Part shown: positions 17,540 through 25,520 of the stretch, piece by piece
Numbering within the stretch: position 1 is the first letter of the stretch
Layout of the letters: every line of letters starts with the position of its first letter
Position numbers and translations under genes: made by a program
Notes under the pieces: generated by a model
What the model was told of the DNA's origin: nothing
Databases searched by the model: none
What the model saw: only the letters and a program-made list of their open reading frames with translations
Assembly (NCBI GenBank): GCA_037444185.1
Contig: JBBIMW010000001.1
Coordinates: forward strand, 62,001 to 126,000
DNA from: JAILZP01 sp037444185
GTDB taxonomy: Bacteria > Bacillota > Desulfotomaculia > Desulfotomaculales > Desulfocucumaceae
Direction: 5' to 3'
DNA length: 64,000 bases

Positions 17540-18871
17540 ATGACATTTAAGTTCAGCAGCATTGAAGAAATATTGGAAGACATCCGCCAGGGGAAAATGG
17601 TGGTGATGGTGGATGACGAGGACAGGGAAAACGAGGGTGACCTGGTTATGGCCGCCGAAAAGACCACCCCGGAGGCTGTGAATTTCATGGCCTCGTACGG
17701 AAAGGGGCTGGTGTGCCTGCCCATCACCGGGGAGAGGCTGGACCAGCTGGGCCTCCCGGCCATGGTCGTCCACAACACAGACCCCCACGGCACCGCCTTT
17801 GCCATTTCGGTGGACCACAAGGATACTACCACGGGTATTTCAGCTCACGAAAGGGCGGCCACCATAAAGGCCATTCTGGACCCGGCCACGCAGCCGGACG
17901 ATCTGCGGCGTCCAGGGCATATTTTCCCTCTGCGGGCGAAGGAGGGGGGAGTGCTGCGCAGGGCCGGCCACACCGAGGCGGCGGTGGATATGGCCAGGCT
18001 GGCGGGGCTTTACCCGGCCGGGGTGATCTGTGAAATAATGAAGGAAGACGGTACCATGGCCAGGCTACCGGACCTGATGGAGTTCTGCCGGAAACACAAC
18101 CTTAAAATTGCCACCATCGCCGATCTGATCCAGTACCGACGGAAGGTTGAAAAACTGGTCCGCCGGGTGGACTCGGCCAATCTGCCCACCAGGTACGGCG
18201 AGTTTACAGCCGTGGCCTATGAAAGTCTGCTGGACGGAAAGGGCCACATCGCCTTGGTCAGGGGGGACATTAAAAGCGTGGAGGCGCCTTTGGTCAGGGT
18301 CCACTCGGAATGCCTCACCGGTGACGTTTTCGGATCGGAGCGCTGCGACTGCGGCGATCAGCTGGCGGCGGCCATGAGGATGATCGGAAGGGAGGGCGCC
18401 GGTGTGCTTCTCTACATGCGGCAGGAAGGGAGGGGCATCGGCCTGCTGAACAAAATAAGGGCATACAGGCTCCAGGACATGGGCAAGGATACCGTCGAGG
18501 CCAACGAGGTTCTGGGTTTTCCGGCGGACTTGCGGGATTACGGCATCGGCGCTCAAATACTGGCTGATTTGGGGCTGACAAAAATACGGCTGATAACGAA
18601 CAACCCGCGGAAAATTGCCGGACTCGAGGGCTACGGGCTGCAAGTGACGGGCCGGGTGCCCGTGGAGATTTGTCCCGGAAAAAACAACCGGTTTTATCTC
18701 ACCACCAAAAAGTGCAAGCTGGGGCACCTGTTGAATATGGGAAGGGGATTGTTATGGCGAGGGTTTTTGAAGGACATCTGGTGGGGGAAGGGCTGCGCTT
18801 CGGACTGGTGGTGGGCCGGTTCAACGAATTCATCACCAACAAACTTTTGTCCGGCGCCCTGGACGCGCTAA
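17540..18871 (+). CDS. ribBA: RibBA: DHBP synthase / GTP cyclohydrolase II, with an abnormal C-terminal extension
   Basis: 443-aa fusion providing both precursors of riboflavin. The N-terminal DHBP synthase (about 1-205) has DDEDRENEGDLV and HTEAAVDMARLAG. The C-terminal GTP cyclohydrolase II has the zinc cysteines in SECLTGDVFGSERCDCGDQL, RQEGRGIGLLNKIRAY and ends in the family's closing segment TTKKCKLGHLL near residue 397. The frame then continues 43 more residues through a tryptophan-rich, unconserved stretch that overlaps ribH by 118 bp. A stop (TGA 18732-18734) exists in the +1 frame exactly where homologues end, so a one-base indel or sequencing error is likely. ATG 17540 is preceded by GAGAGGTGGGG. 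Confidence 0.92.
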   Translation: MTFKFSSIEEILEDIRQGKMVVMVDDEDRENEGDLVMAAEKTTPEAVNFMASYGKGLVCLPITGERLDQLGLPAMVVHNTDPHGTAFAISVDHKDTTTGISAHERAATIKAILDPATQPDDLRRPGHIFPLRAKEGGVLRRAGHTEAAVDMARLAGLYPAGVICEIMKEDGTMARLPDLMEFCRKHNLKIATIADLIQYRRKVEKLVRRVDSANLPTRYGEFTAVAYESLLDGKGHIALVRGDIKSVEAPLVRVHSECLTGDVFGSERCDCGDQLAAAMRMIGREGAGVLLYMRQEGRGIGLLNKIRAYRLQDMGKDTVEANEVLGFPADLRDYGIGAQILADLGLTKIRLITNNPRKIAGLEGYGLQVTGRVPVEICPGKNNRFYLTTKKCKLGHLLNMGRGLLWRGFLKDIWWGKGCASDWWWAGSTNSSPTNFCPAPWTR

Positions 18872-19221
18872 AACGCCACGGCGTCAGCGACCGGGACGTG
18901 GAGATTGCCTGGGTGCCCGGCGCCTTTGAAATACCCGTGGTGGCCCGCCGGATGACGGCCCTGAACAGGTACGACGCGGTTATCTGCCTGGGGGCTGTGA
19001 TCAGGGGCGCCACTCCGCACTTCGATTACGTTGCGGCCGAAGTTTCCAAGGGCGTGGCCAAAGTGGGGCTGGACTCCGGGATCCCCGCCATTTTCGGAGT
19101 GATAACGGCGGATACCATCGAGCAGGCCATCGAGAGGGCCGGCGCCAAGGCCGGCAACAAGGGCTGGGATGCGGCGGTGACGGCTATAGAGATGGCCAAT
19201 TTGATCCGGGGCATGGAGTAA
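18754..19221 (+). CDS. ribH: 6,7-dimethyl-8-ribityllumazine synthase RibH
   Basis: 155-aa lumazine synthase that condenses the RibD product with DHBP; it normally assembles as pentamers or 60-mers. Family segments are FEGHLVGEGLRFGLVVGRFNEFIT, WVPGAFEIPVVARR, VICLGAVIRGATPHFDYV and GIPAIFGVITADTIEQAIERAG. ATG 18754 with AAGGGG 6 nt upstream gives the normal length; the frame extends upstream only as antisense-like read-through of ribBA. It is the last gene of the operon. Confidence 0.96.
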   Translation: MARVFEGHLVGEGLRFGLVVGRFNEFITNKLLSGALDALKRHGVSDRDVEIAWVPGAFEIPVVARRMTALNRYDAVICLGAVIRGATPHFDYVAAEVSKGVAKVGLDSGIPAIFGVITADTIEQAIERAGAKAGNKGWDAAVTAIEMANLIRGME

Positions 19222-19258
19222 TTGGTTCCCAAACCCTGATTATGGGTGGGGCCGGGGG

Positions 19259-20311
19259 GTGGGTTATTTGTCTTCAAACAAGACTGTGGAGAGCCTGGAG
19301 GAGGTTTCGCGGTTTAAGGTTTCTCCCGGGAACAGGCTTTTTTCCGCCGACGGCGGGGAGATAATGGAGGGCTGGACAACCGACATTTATTTTATCAAAA
19401 CCAGGGAAATATTGAGGAGTATGGGCCTGGCCGGCAAGCCGGCGGTGGCGGAGGTTTTTGCCGGGAAGTCAGGAGTGTTTGCCGGGAGCGCCGAAGTTAA
19501 AAACATACTTTCCGGGACCGGGGTTGAGATGTGGTCCCTGCCGGAAGGGGAGGCATTCGCCGCCAGGGAAGTGGTAATGCGTATCGCCGGTCCCTACGAC
19601 AGCTTCGGTATTTATGAAACGGCCCTTTTGGGGGTGCTGGCCAGTTCCAGCGGCTGGGCCACCGCGGCCAGGGTGGTGAAGGAGGCGGCCGGGGACAGCA
19701 GGGTAATTTGCTTCGGCGCCAGGCACGTCCACCCGGCGGTGGCCCCGGTGATGGAAAGGGCGGCCCTGGTGGGTGGCGTGGACGGCTGCAGCTGCATTCT
19801 GGGGGCCAAACTGGCCGGACTTGAGCCTTCGGGCACCATCCCCCACTCTGCGTTTCTGATTGCGGGGGATACCGTGGAGGTGGCCTTGGCCTATAGGCGG
19901 GTTATGCCCGGGGGCACTCCGGTGGTGATGCTGGTGGACACCTTCAAGGACGAGGCCGAGGAATCCATCAGGGTGGCTTCGGCTTTGGGCGGGGAATTGG
20001 CCGCCGTCAGGCTGGATACGGCCAGTGAGCGGGGGGGTGTCACTCCGGGGCTGGTTAGGGAAATAAGGGCCAGGCTGGACCAGGCGGGCCACGGTAATGT
20101 GCAGATACTGGCGAGCGGCGGGATCACCCCCGAAAGGATTCCCGGACTGATTGCCGCCGGGGCTGCCGCCTTCGGGGTGGGAAGCTATATTTCCGGGGCC
20201 TCCGCCATTGACATGACCATGGATATCAAAGAGGTGGACGGGAGGCCCGTGGCCAAGCGGGGCCGGATTCCGGGAGTCACCGGTGCGCCGCGCCTGGTCA
20301 GAATGTTGTAG
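19259..20311 (+). CDS. Nicotinate phosphoribosyltransferase-family protein
   Basis: 350-aa protein of the NAPRTase/QPRTase barrel superfamily, closest in layout to the shorter archaeal-type nicotinate phosphoribosyltransferases that feed NAD salvage. Recognisable parts are GWTTDIYFIKTREIL, the FAGKSGVFAG and YDSFGIYETALLG segments, FGARHVHPAVAPVMERAALVGG, PSGTIPHSAFLIAGDTVEV, and the phosphate-binding LASGGITPERIPGLIAAGAAAFGVG. GTG 19259 and TTG 19268 are both possible, with GGGGGGTG just upstream favouring the latter. It lies between the rib operon and dapL with small gaps. Substrate could be nicotinate or another base. Confidence 0.85.
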   Translation: MGYLSSNKTVESLEEVSRFKVSPGNRLFSADGGEIMEGWTTDIYFIKTREILRSMGLAGKPAVAEVFAGKSGVFAGSAEVKNILSGTGVEMWSLPEGEAFAAREVVMRIAGPYDSFGIYETALLGVLASSSGWATAARVVKEAAGDSRVICFGARHVHPAVAPVMERAALVGGVDGCSCILGAKLAGLEPSGTIPHSAFLIAGDTVEVALAYRRVMPGGTPVVMLVDTFKDEAEESIRVASALGGELAAVRLDTASERGGVTPGLVREIRARLDQAGHGNVQILASGGITPERIPGLIAAGAAAFGVGSYISGASAIDMTMDIKEVDGRPVAKRGRIPGVTGAPRLVRML

Positions 20312-20360
20312 CCCGGCGTACTGAAAGTTATAAAAACTGGACGGGGAGTGGTGTTGGTTA

Positions 20361-21608
20361 ATGGCGCTGGTGAATGAGAACTACCTCAAACTGCAGGGGA
20401 GCTATCTTTTTTCCGAAATAGCCCGGCGGGTCAGTGAGTTTAAAAAGAACAACCCGGAGGCGGACATTATCAGGCTGGGCATAGGGGACGTGACCAGGCC
20501 CCTGCCGCCGGCGGTGGTGGAGGCCATGAAGAGGGCCGTCGAAGAGATGGGCCGGCAGGAAACTTTCCGTGGTTACGGGCCGGAGCAGGGTTACGGTTTC
20601 TTAATCGAAAAAATTATTGAAAACGATTTCCGCCCCCGGGGGGTGGAGCTGTCCGCGGACGAGGTCTTCATCAGCGACGGGGCAAAATGCGACACGGCAA
20701 ACTTTCAGGAGATTTTCGGGCTGGGCAACATCGTGGCGGTGACCGATCCTGTTTATCCGGTATACGTGGACAGCAATGTGATGGCCGGCCGCACCGGCGG
20801 ATTCAATCAGCGGGGCCAATTCGACGGAATAGTGTATCTGCCCTGTACCGAGGAAAACGGCATGAAGCCGGGCCTGCCAAAGACCAGGGCGGATCTGATA
20901 TATCTGTGCTTTCCCAACAATCCCACGGGAATGACTCTGTCAAAAAGGGAATTGAAAATGTGGGTGGACTATGCCAGGGAGAACAGGGCGATAATATTGT
21001 TCGATTCCGCTTATGAGGCGTACATACGGGAGGAGGGGGTGCCCCGCAGTATCTATGAGGTGGAGGGCGCCAGGGAAGTGGCCGTGGAGTTCAGAAGTTT
21101 TTCCAAGACCGCCGGGTTTACAGGGACCAGGTGCGCCTTTACGGTGGTGCCCAAGGAAGTTATGGTTTACGGGCCCGGCGGGGAGGAGTACAGCCTCAAT
21201 TCCCTCTGGCTGAGGAGGCAGACCACAAAATACAACGGCGTCTCCTATCCGGTGCAGGCAGGGGCCGCGGCGGTTTATTCCGAAGAGGGCAAAAAACAGG
21301 TCGGAGAGCTTATAGACTACTACATGGAGAATGCCGGGATCATCAGGGAAGGCCTGATGAATGCCGGATACAGGGTGTTCGGCGGGGTCAACGCCCCCTA
21401 CATATGGCTAAAGACTCCCGGCGGCATTGGATCATGGGAGTTCTTCGACTTGCTGATGAAGAAGGCCTACGTCGTCGGGACCCCCGGGGCCGGCTTCGGG
21501 GCCGGCGGGGAGGGCTACCTGCGGCTGACGGCCTTCGGGACCAGGGAAAACACCGTAAGGGCCGTTGACAGGATGAGTTCGCTGCGCCTTGTATCCGGGG
21601 CTTTTTGA
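20361..21608 (+). CDS. dapL: LL-diaminopimelate aminotransferase DapL
   Basis: 415-aa PLP enzyme making LL-diaminopimelate directly from tetrahydrodipicolinate and glutamate, bypassing the acylated intermediates of lysine and peptidoglycan synthesis. Signatures are VNENYLKLQGSYLFSEIARR, RLGIGDVTRPLPP, FISDGAKCDTANFQE, DPVYPVYVDSNVMAGRTG, CFPNNPTGM and the PLP-lysine segment SFSKTAGFTGTR. Length is exactly that of the family. ATG 20361 is preceded by GGGGAG. The DapL route is typical of Desulfotomaculum-like Firmicutes and methanogens. No other lysine gene is adjacent. Confidence 0.95.
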   Translation: MALVNENYLKLQGSYLFSEIARRVSEFKKNNPEADIIRLGIGDVTRPLPPAVVEAMKRAVEEMGRQETFRGYGPEQGYGFLIEKIIENDFRPRGVELSADEVFISDGAKCDTANFQEIFGLGNIVAVTDPVYPVYVDSNVMAGRTGGFNQRGQFDGIVYLPCTEENGMKPGLPKTRADLIYLCFPNNPTGMTLSKRELKMWVDYARENRAIILFDSAYEAYIREEGVPRSIYEVEGAREVAVEFRSFSKTAGFTGTRCAFTVVPKEVMVYGPGGEEYSLNSLWLRRQTTKYNGVSYPVQAGAAAVYSEEGKKQVGELIDYYMENAGIIREGLMNAGYRVFGGVNAPYIWLKTPGGIGSWEFFDLLMKKAYVVGTPGAGFGAGGEGYLRLTAFGTRENTVRAVDRMSSLRLVSGAF

Positions 21609-21640
21609 CTTATACTGCACTCTTTGTTCCGGGTTCTCCA

Positions 21641-22033
21641 TCAGACGAATTTGCTGATGTTGTCGAAGAAATACACGTGGCTGTCGAACACCTTGCCCAG
21701 GGACATGGTATTGGACGGATCCACCCATGTGTAGCCGCTAAGTTCGTGCCTGTTGATTTTTATAGCGAAGGAATGGGGCGTGACAGTCCACCAGTGAAGT
21801 TTGAAGTCTCCTTTGCTGGTGACGCTTTCCCACACCTTTCCAAGGGGTGTCACAGCCAGCCCCAGTTCTTCCATCGACTCCCGGACGACGGCCTGGTACT
21901 GGCTTTCGCCGGGTTCCACCTTTCCTGTGGGAGGGCTCCAGTATCCCTCGAAAGGGTCTCCCGGAGGCCTCTGCACGAAGAGGTACTTGCCGTCCTTCTT
22001 TATCAGTATGGCTACGGCGTCTTTCAATTGCAT
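21641..22033 (-). CDS. Nudix hydrolase
   Basis: 130-aa Nudix-fold protein. The catalytic box is complete: G-K-V-E-P-G-E-S-Q, seven residues, R-E-S-M-E-E-L-G-L, binding the metal needed to hydrolyse a nucleoside-diphosphate derivative. The start codon ATG 22033 (MQLKDAVAILIKKDGKYLF) follows AAGGAAG; the frame extends upstream over the divergent methyltransferase gene and is not conserved there. The substrate cannot be assigned. It sits alone between dapL and a methyltransferase, convergent with dapL (32 bp apart). Confidence 0.85.
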   Translation of the reverse strand: MQLKDAVAILIKKDGKYLFVQRPPGDPFEGYWSPPTGKVEPGESQYQAVVRESMEELGLAVTPLGKVWESVTSKGDFKLHWWTVTPHSFAIKINRHELSGYTWVDPSNTMSLGKVFDSHVYFFDNISKFV

Positions 22034-22106
22034 ACACTTCCTTGCGGCGATGGATTTCAGTTTATTACGTAAACAATTATAATTCAAGCGGTACGGAGTA
22101 AAAAAG

Positions 22107-22691
22107 ATGAACAGACTGGCCAGGGCCATCTACAGCCGTTTGGCTGTGGTGAAAAAAATAAGGTTTGAGATTGCCCGGCATCCCCGCCGGGGCAGGATAA
22201 TCGACGTGGGGTGCGGCACCGGTGAGAATACGGCGCTCCTGGCGGCCATTTCGGACGAGGTGGTGGGGATAGACATCGACCCCAAAAAAATCGACGCAGC
22301 CCGCAGGCTTTACCCCAATATTGGATTTTACCGGATGGACGCCGTGAAAATGGATTTCCCCGCAGGTCATTTCGACACCGCATTTCTGATCATGTCTTTG
22401 CACGAGGCCGACACTGACGGCGTCATCCGGGAGGTCTGCCGCATTGCCGGGGAAGTGGTGGTTATAGACTATTCCCGGGTGCTGTACGGGCTTATGGGGA
22501 AGCTGATCAGGGTGGTGGAAAGGGAAAAGTACGAAAAGTACGCCGGTGTCAATCTTAATATAAAATTCCAGGAATCCGGTTTCAGCTTGAAGGAGTCCAG
22601 GAGTATTCACCCCAACTTTTACATTTATTTCTTCACTGGGAAAAAGCCGGCCAAAACAGCGGAAAAATACAGTGTCAGGCTGATAAAATAA
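22107..22691 (+). CDS. Class I SAM-dependent methyltransferase
   Basis: 194-aa protein with a Rossmann methyltransferase core: motif I IIDVGCGTGENTALL (about residues 31-45), acidic motif GIDIDPKKIDAAR and motif LIMSLHEA. The C-terminal region is short. The substrate is unknown; proteins of this type next to Nudix genes have no fixed role. ATG 22107 has GGAG about 9 nt upstream. A bidirectional hairpin follows directly. Confidence 0.82.
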   Translation: MNRLARAIYSRLAVVKKIRFEIARHPRRGRIIDVGCGTGENTALLAAISDEVVGIDIDPKKIDAARRLYPNIGFYRMDAVKMDFPAGHFDTAFLIMSLHEADTDGVIREVCRIAGEVVVIDYSRVLYGLMGKLIRVVEREKYEKYAGVNLNIKFQESGFSLKESRSIHPNFYIYFFTGKKPAKTAEKYSVRLIK

Positions 22692-22693
22692 AA

Positions 22694-22710
22694 AACGGCC
22701 TTCGGCCGTT
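22694..22710. terminator. Bidirectional terminator (methyltransferase / rpmB)
   Basis: AACGGCC-TTC-GGCCGTT hairpin flanked by A-rich sequence on the left and TTTC on the right, lying between the convergent methyltransferase and rpmB genes. On the minus strand it is followed by TTTTTATTTTAT, a good U-run for rpmB. Confidence 0.75.
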
Positions 22711-22726
22711 TCATGTGCGTCAATCT

Positions 22727-22918
22727 TTATATCGCCCTTTTAACCTTGCCGCTCCTGAGGCAGCGGGTGCAAACCAGTATTCTGCGGGGTGTGCCGTCAA
22801 CCAGCGCCTTGACCCTTTGCAGGTTGGGGGACCATGTCCTTTTGGTGCGGATGTGGGAGTGGCTCAACTGCATGCCCACCTGTACACCCTTTCCGCACAT
22901 GGCGCATTTTCTTGCCAA
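22727..22918 (-). CDS. rpmB: 50S ribosomal protein L28
   Basis: 63-aa ribosomal protein with the L28 pattern MARKCAMCGKGVQVGMQLSH, TKRTWSPNLQ and a C-terminal VCTRCLRSGKV. The CXXC pairs (CAMC and CTRC) make it the zinc-binding form. The start is TTG 22918: AAAGGAGGTG sits 6 nt upstream on the minus strand, and homologues start at this residue. It is monocistronic. Confidence 0.95.
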   Translation of the reverse strand: MARKCAMCGKGVQVGMQLSHSHIRTKRTWSPNLQRVKALVDGTPRRILVCTRCLRSGKVKRAI

Positions 22919-23175
22919 TGAAAACACCTCCTTTAAAACCACATCAATAATAGTACCAAAAATATATTCCTTTAGCAAGCGGGTTTTTCCGGCTGGTGGA
23001 CTTCTGGAGCGACCCGGACCAGGGGATACAGTTCACTTTAAAGAAAAAGAAAGAATAGCCCTTGGCTGAAATAATTTGCAATGTGAGGAACTTTGCGCCC
23101 ATAAAGATAAGTTCTTAAATTAAAAAATACTTTGGCACAAAAAATAAATAATGCGCATCAAGCCAATTAATGCTA
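22919..23175. other. Intergenic region between rpmB and the SASP gene
   Basis: Together with the adjoining promoter, 319 bp separate the two divergently read genes. The left part carries the rpmB Shine-Dalgarno. Positions about 22980-23060 are GC-rich without a convincing frame, and 23060-23175 are AT-rich leader-like DNA. No repeat or RNA was recognised. Confidence 0.5.
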
Positions 23176-23205
23176 TGTATGTTTGATGTTTAACCGGACA
23201 AAATA
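23176..23205 (+). promoter_or_regulatory. Sigma-G type promoter of the SASP gene
   Basis: TGTATG (23176-23181) and CAAAATA (23199-23205), 17 bp apart, both match the Bacillus sigma-G consensus as I recall it (-35 YGHATR, -10 CAWWMTA). It places the transcript start ~25 nt before the AAGGAGGG of the SASP gene, fitting forespore expression. Confidence 0.65.
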
Positions 23206-23237
23206 TTATCAACAAAATAAAAGGAGGGATTAAACAA

Positions 23238-23492
23238 ATGGCCCGTAACAGCAACCAACATGTGGTGCCTCAGGCCAGCAACGCTTTAGATGCGATGAAG
23301 TATGAAGTTGCCAGTGAGCTTGGCCTTGCAAATTACAATCAAATTGATAAAGGCCAGCTTACCTCCAGGCAGAACGGTTACATCGGCGGCAACATCACCA
23401 AGCGGCTGGTGGCTTTGGGAGAAGCTGCTTTGGCCCAGCAAGGCGCCGGAGCCATAGGAGCCACCACCGGGGTAAAACTGGAAACCCCTTAA
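23238..23492 (+). CDS. Alpha/beta-type small acid-soluble spore protein
   Basis: 84-aa DNA-binding spore protein that coats and protects spore DNA. The two family blocks are present: ALDAMKYEVASELGL, containing the GPR protease cleavage context (YE-VASE), and GYIGGNITKRLVALGE. The C-terminal ~25 residues are alanine/glycine rich. ATG 23238 follows AAGGAGGGATTAAACAA. It is preceded by a sigma-G-like promoter and ends in a strong terminator. The protease that degrades it at germination (gpr) is encoded convergently 116 bp away. Confidence 0.95.
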   Translation: MARNSNQHVVPQASNALDAMKYEVASELGLANYNQIDKGQLTSRQNGYIGGNITKRLVALGEAALAQQGAGAIGATTGVKLETP

Positions 23493-23510
23493 GCGCATAA
23501 AAACATAAGA

Positions 23511-23541
23511 AAACCGGGAGGCTGCAGGCCGCCCGGTTTTT
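23511..23541 (+). terminator. Terminator of the SASP gene
   Basis: AAACCGGGAGGC-TGCA-GGCCGCCCGGTTTTT forms a near-perfect GC stem followed by a T-run, 18 bp after the stop codon. Confidence 0.85.
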
Positions 23542-23569
23542 CGCCATTCCGCTGCACTGTGCTCCCGGA

Positions 23570-23602
23570 CTGGATTCCAGCCGCCCGCAAGGGCGGCTTT
23601 TC
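23570..23602. repeat. Short dispersed repeat, copy 1 (CTGGATTCCAG + GC hairpin)
   Basis: The palindrome CTGGATTCCAG is followed by a hairpin CCGCCCGCAAGGGCGGC and TTTTC. A second copy occurs at 31848-31881 with the same first 19 bases. Both lie just beyond the stop codon of a minus-strand gene. Confidence 0.6.
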
Positions 23603-23608
23603 GGGCGG

Positions 23609-24592
23609 TCAGTGCAGGTAATACTGATACTGGTCGGGGGAAAGGTTGGGATGAAGGGCTTTGGTGATGCCGCCGGCCACTATTTTGGAGGCCCTCAGGA
23701 TTAAGTCGTCTATCTCCTTGGGTGTCACCATCAGTCTTCCGCCGAAGGGCTCCAGCACTTTTTTGATTGTCTGCTGCGACAGGTTGGGGTCCATCATGGA
23801 ATAAAGATTGTAAAGCGAGGGATTGCTTTTCAGTTGCTCCATAAACTGCTCAATGGCATCCTGGGCTATAACCGCCCCGTGAACCACCGTGGGCACTCCG
23901 ACGGCCACCACGTCCACACCCAGCGTCTCTTTGTTGATTCCCATTCTCTGATTGCCCACCCCTGACCCGGGATTTACTCCGGTATCGGCGATTTGTATGG
24001 TGGTCGCTATTCTGGTCACATTTCTGGCCGCCAGAGAATCTATGGCAATGACCAGTTCCGGCTGAATCTTTTCCACCACCCCCTTTATCACTTCGGCGGT
24101 TTCTATGCCGGTAAGGCCCAGCACTCCGGGAGCCAGGGCGCTGACAGACCGCATTCCCGGCTGCAGCTCCCGGGGTGCGTAGTTGAATAAGTGCCGGGTC
24201 ACCATGGTTTGGCTTACCACCTTGGGGCCCAGTGAATCGGGAGTGGCGTTCCAGTTGCCCAGCCCCACGATAAGTACATTTGACGGCTGGGGCAAGTTGA
24301 TCAGGCGGCCAAGCAGCTCGGCCACCACAAGGCCGATTTGATGGTGGGCCTGTGGATCGCGGCCCCCTATTTCCGGGGCCTCAATGGTTATATAAGTGCC
24401 CATGGGCTTTCCCATTACGGCCTCGGCGGATTTCTCCAGTATTGCCACTATGGTGACTGAAGCGTGGCTGTATGTTTCCCGGTCAACTTTCACCCCCGGT
24501 ATTTCCTGCCCCGCTCTTCCCTGGAGGATCTCCCTCGCCTCCAGGGCCAGATCCACATTGATGCTGAAATCTCTAAAAAATTCAAGGTCCAA
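23609..24592 (-). CDS. gpr: Germination protease GPR
   Basis: 327-aa aspartate-type spore protease that is made as a zymogen in the forespore and, once activated, degrades SASPs in the first minutes of germination. Family segments include TDLA-like NVDLALEAREIL, GTYITIEAPEI, NVLIVGLGNWNATPDSLGPKVV, SALAPGVLGLTGIET and DTGVNPGSGVGNQRMGINKETLGV. The start is TTG 24592 with AAGGGAGG 7 nt upstream on the minus strand. It faces a SASP gene, its own substrate, in convergent orientation. Length is slightly below the Bacillus protein because of a short N-terminus. Confidence 0.95.
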   Translation of the reverse strand: MDLEFFRDFSINVDLALEAREILQGRAGQEIPGVKVDRETYSHASVTIVAILEKSAEAVMGKPMGTYITIEAPEIGGRDPQAHHQIGLVVAELLGRLINLPQPSNVLIVGLGNWNATPDSLGPKVVSQTMVTRHLFNYAPRELQPGMRSVSALAPGVLGLTGIETAEVIKGVVEKIQPELVIAIDSLAARNVTRIATTIQIADTGVNPGSGVGNQRMGINKETLGVDVVAVGVPTVVHGAVIAQDAIEQFMEQLKSNPSLYNLYSMMDPNLSQQTIKKVLEPFGGRLMVTPKEIDDLILRASKIVAGGITKALHPNLSPDQYQYYLH

Positions 24593-24697
24593 TTTATAAC
24601 CTCCCTTAATGACAGTATTCTATATTTCCCCCGGGCGGACGAAAATATATGTGAATTTTACTGCTAAAGGCGGTTTATGGGGTTGACGCTGCGGATT

Positions 24698-24726
24698 TTG
24701 TTTTTTAATAGTGTTTATGCTATAAT
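24698..24726 (+). promoter_or_regulatory. Extended -10 promoter upstream of rsmD
   Basis: TTGTTT (24698-24703), 17-bp spacer, perfect TATAAT (24721-24726) preceded by TGC, an extended -10 element. Transcription would start about 35 nt before the rsmD start codon. Confidence 0.6.
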
Positions 24727-24769
24727 TATTTCGGTATAGGCTGGTTTATAAAGGAAAGGCAGGATCATT

Positions 24770-25327
24770 TTGCGAATTATAGCCGGTTCGGCCAAAAAAC
24801 GCCTGCTTAAGGTTCATCCCGGTTGGAAGGGCAGGCCCACCGCCGACAGGATAAAGGAGTCGCTGTTCAACATATTGGGCAATCTTGTCGTAGACTCAAA
24901 TTTTTTAGATTTATTTGCAGGTACGGGCAGCATCGGTATCGAAGCGTTAAGTCGTGGTGCCTGCGGAGCTGTGTTTATAGAAAAGGACCCCCGGGCCGCC
25001 GGGACAATAATTGAAAATCTCAAAAACTGCGGACTGGAAACCGGTTCCAGGGTGATCGCCGGAGATGTGCACAGGGTCCTGGAAAGTATTGCCGGAAAAA
25101 AAGGGAAATCCTTTGACATAGTGTTTTTAGACCCTCCTTATGACCGGGGCTTTGAGGCGCCGGTCATAAGAAAGGTGCTGGAACTGGGACTGCTGGCCCC
25201 CGGTGGGCTGGTGGTGGCGGAAAGTAGCAAAAGAACCGGGCCGCCCGGTGAAATAATGGGCCTTAAACTGGTGAGGCGGGAAAAATACGGGGATACTATG
25301 ATTTCATTTTACCGGGAGGTTCCCTAG
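24770..25327 (+). CDS. rsmD: 16S rRNA (guanine966-N2)-methyltransferase RsmD
   Basis: 185-aa methyltransferase modifying G966 of 16S rRNA. It starts RIIAGSAKKRLLKVHPG with the TADRIKESLFNILG segment, has SAM motif FLDLFAGTGSIGIEALSRGA, and the amino-methyltransferase motif IV LDPPYDRG. The start is TTG 24770, downstream of AAGGAAAGGCAGG. In many Firmicutes rsmD and coaD are neighbours, as here; in this genome a 126-bp inverted-repeat element separates them. Confidence 0.95.
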   Translation: MRIIAGSAKKRLLKVHPGWKGRPTADRIKESLFNILGNLVVDSNFLDLFAGTGSIGIEALSRGACGAVFIEKDPRAAGTIIENLKNCGLETGSRVIAGDVHRVLESIAGKKGKSFDIVFLDPPYDRGFEAPVIRKVLELGLLAPGGLVVAESSKRTGPPGEIMGLKLVRREKYGDTMISFYREVP

Positions 25328-25373
25328 CAGAGTGTCGCGAAACTCATTTATGTGACATCAAGCAAATATAGCC

Positions 25374-25499
25374 GGAGGCTGTTCAAAAAGCTCCAGGTGC
25401 AAGGCGCGGCAAGGGTTTGAGCGGAGACGTACTTGGTGGTACGTTGGAGCGAAAAAGCCGCCGCCGCAACGCAGCAGATGGACTTTTTCAACAGCCTCC
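25374..25499. repeat. 126-bp inverted-repeat element (MITE/REP-like)
   Basis: The ends GGAGGCTGTTCAAAAAG and CTTTTTCAACAGCCTCC are inverted copies with one mismatch. Inside is a smaller hairpin, ACGTAC-TTGGTG-GTACGT, flanked by GC-rich arms. There is no open frame. I believe similar CTTTTTCAACAGCCTCC-ended sequences occur as dispersed repeats in other anaerobes, but this could not be checked here. Confidence 0.75.
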
Positions 25500-25520
25500 C
25501 AGACCAGCAAAGGAGAGGAA

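Noticed and set aside
24683..24726. TTGACG at 24683 as -35 of the rsmD promoter
   Set aside because: It is 32 bp from TATAAT, too far; TTGTTT at 24698 gives the correct 17 bp.
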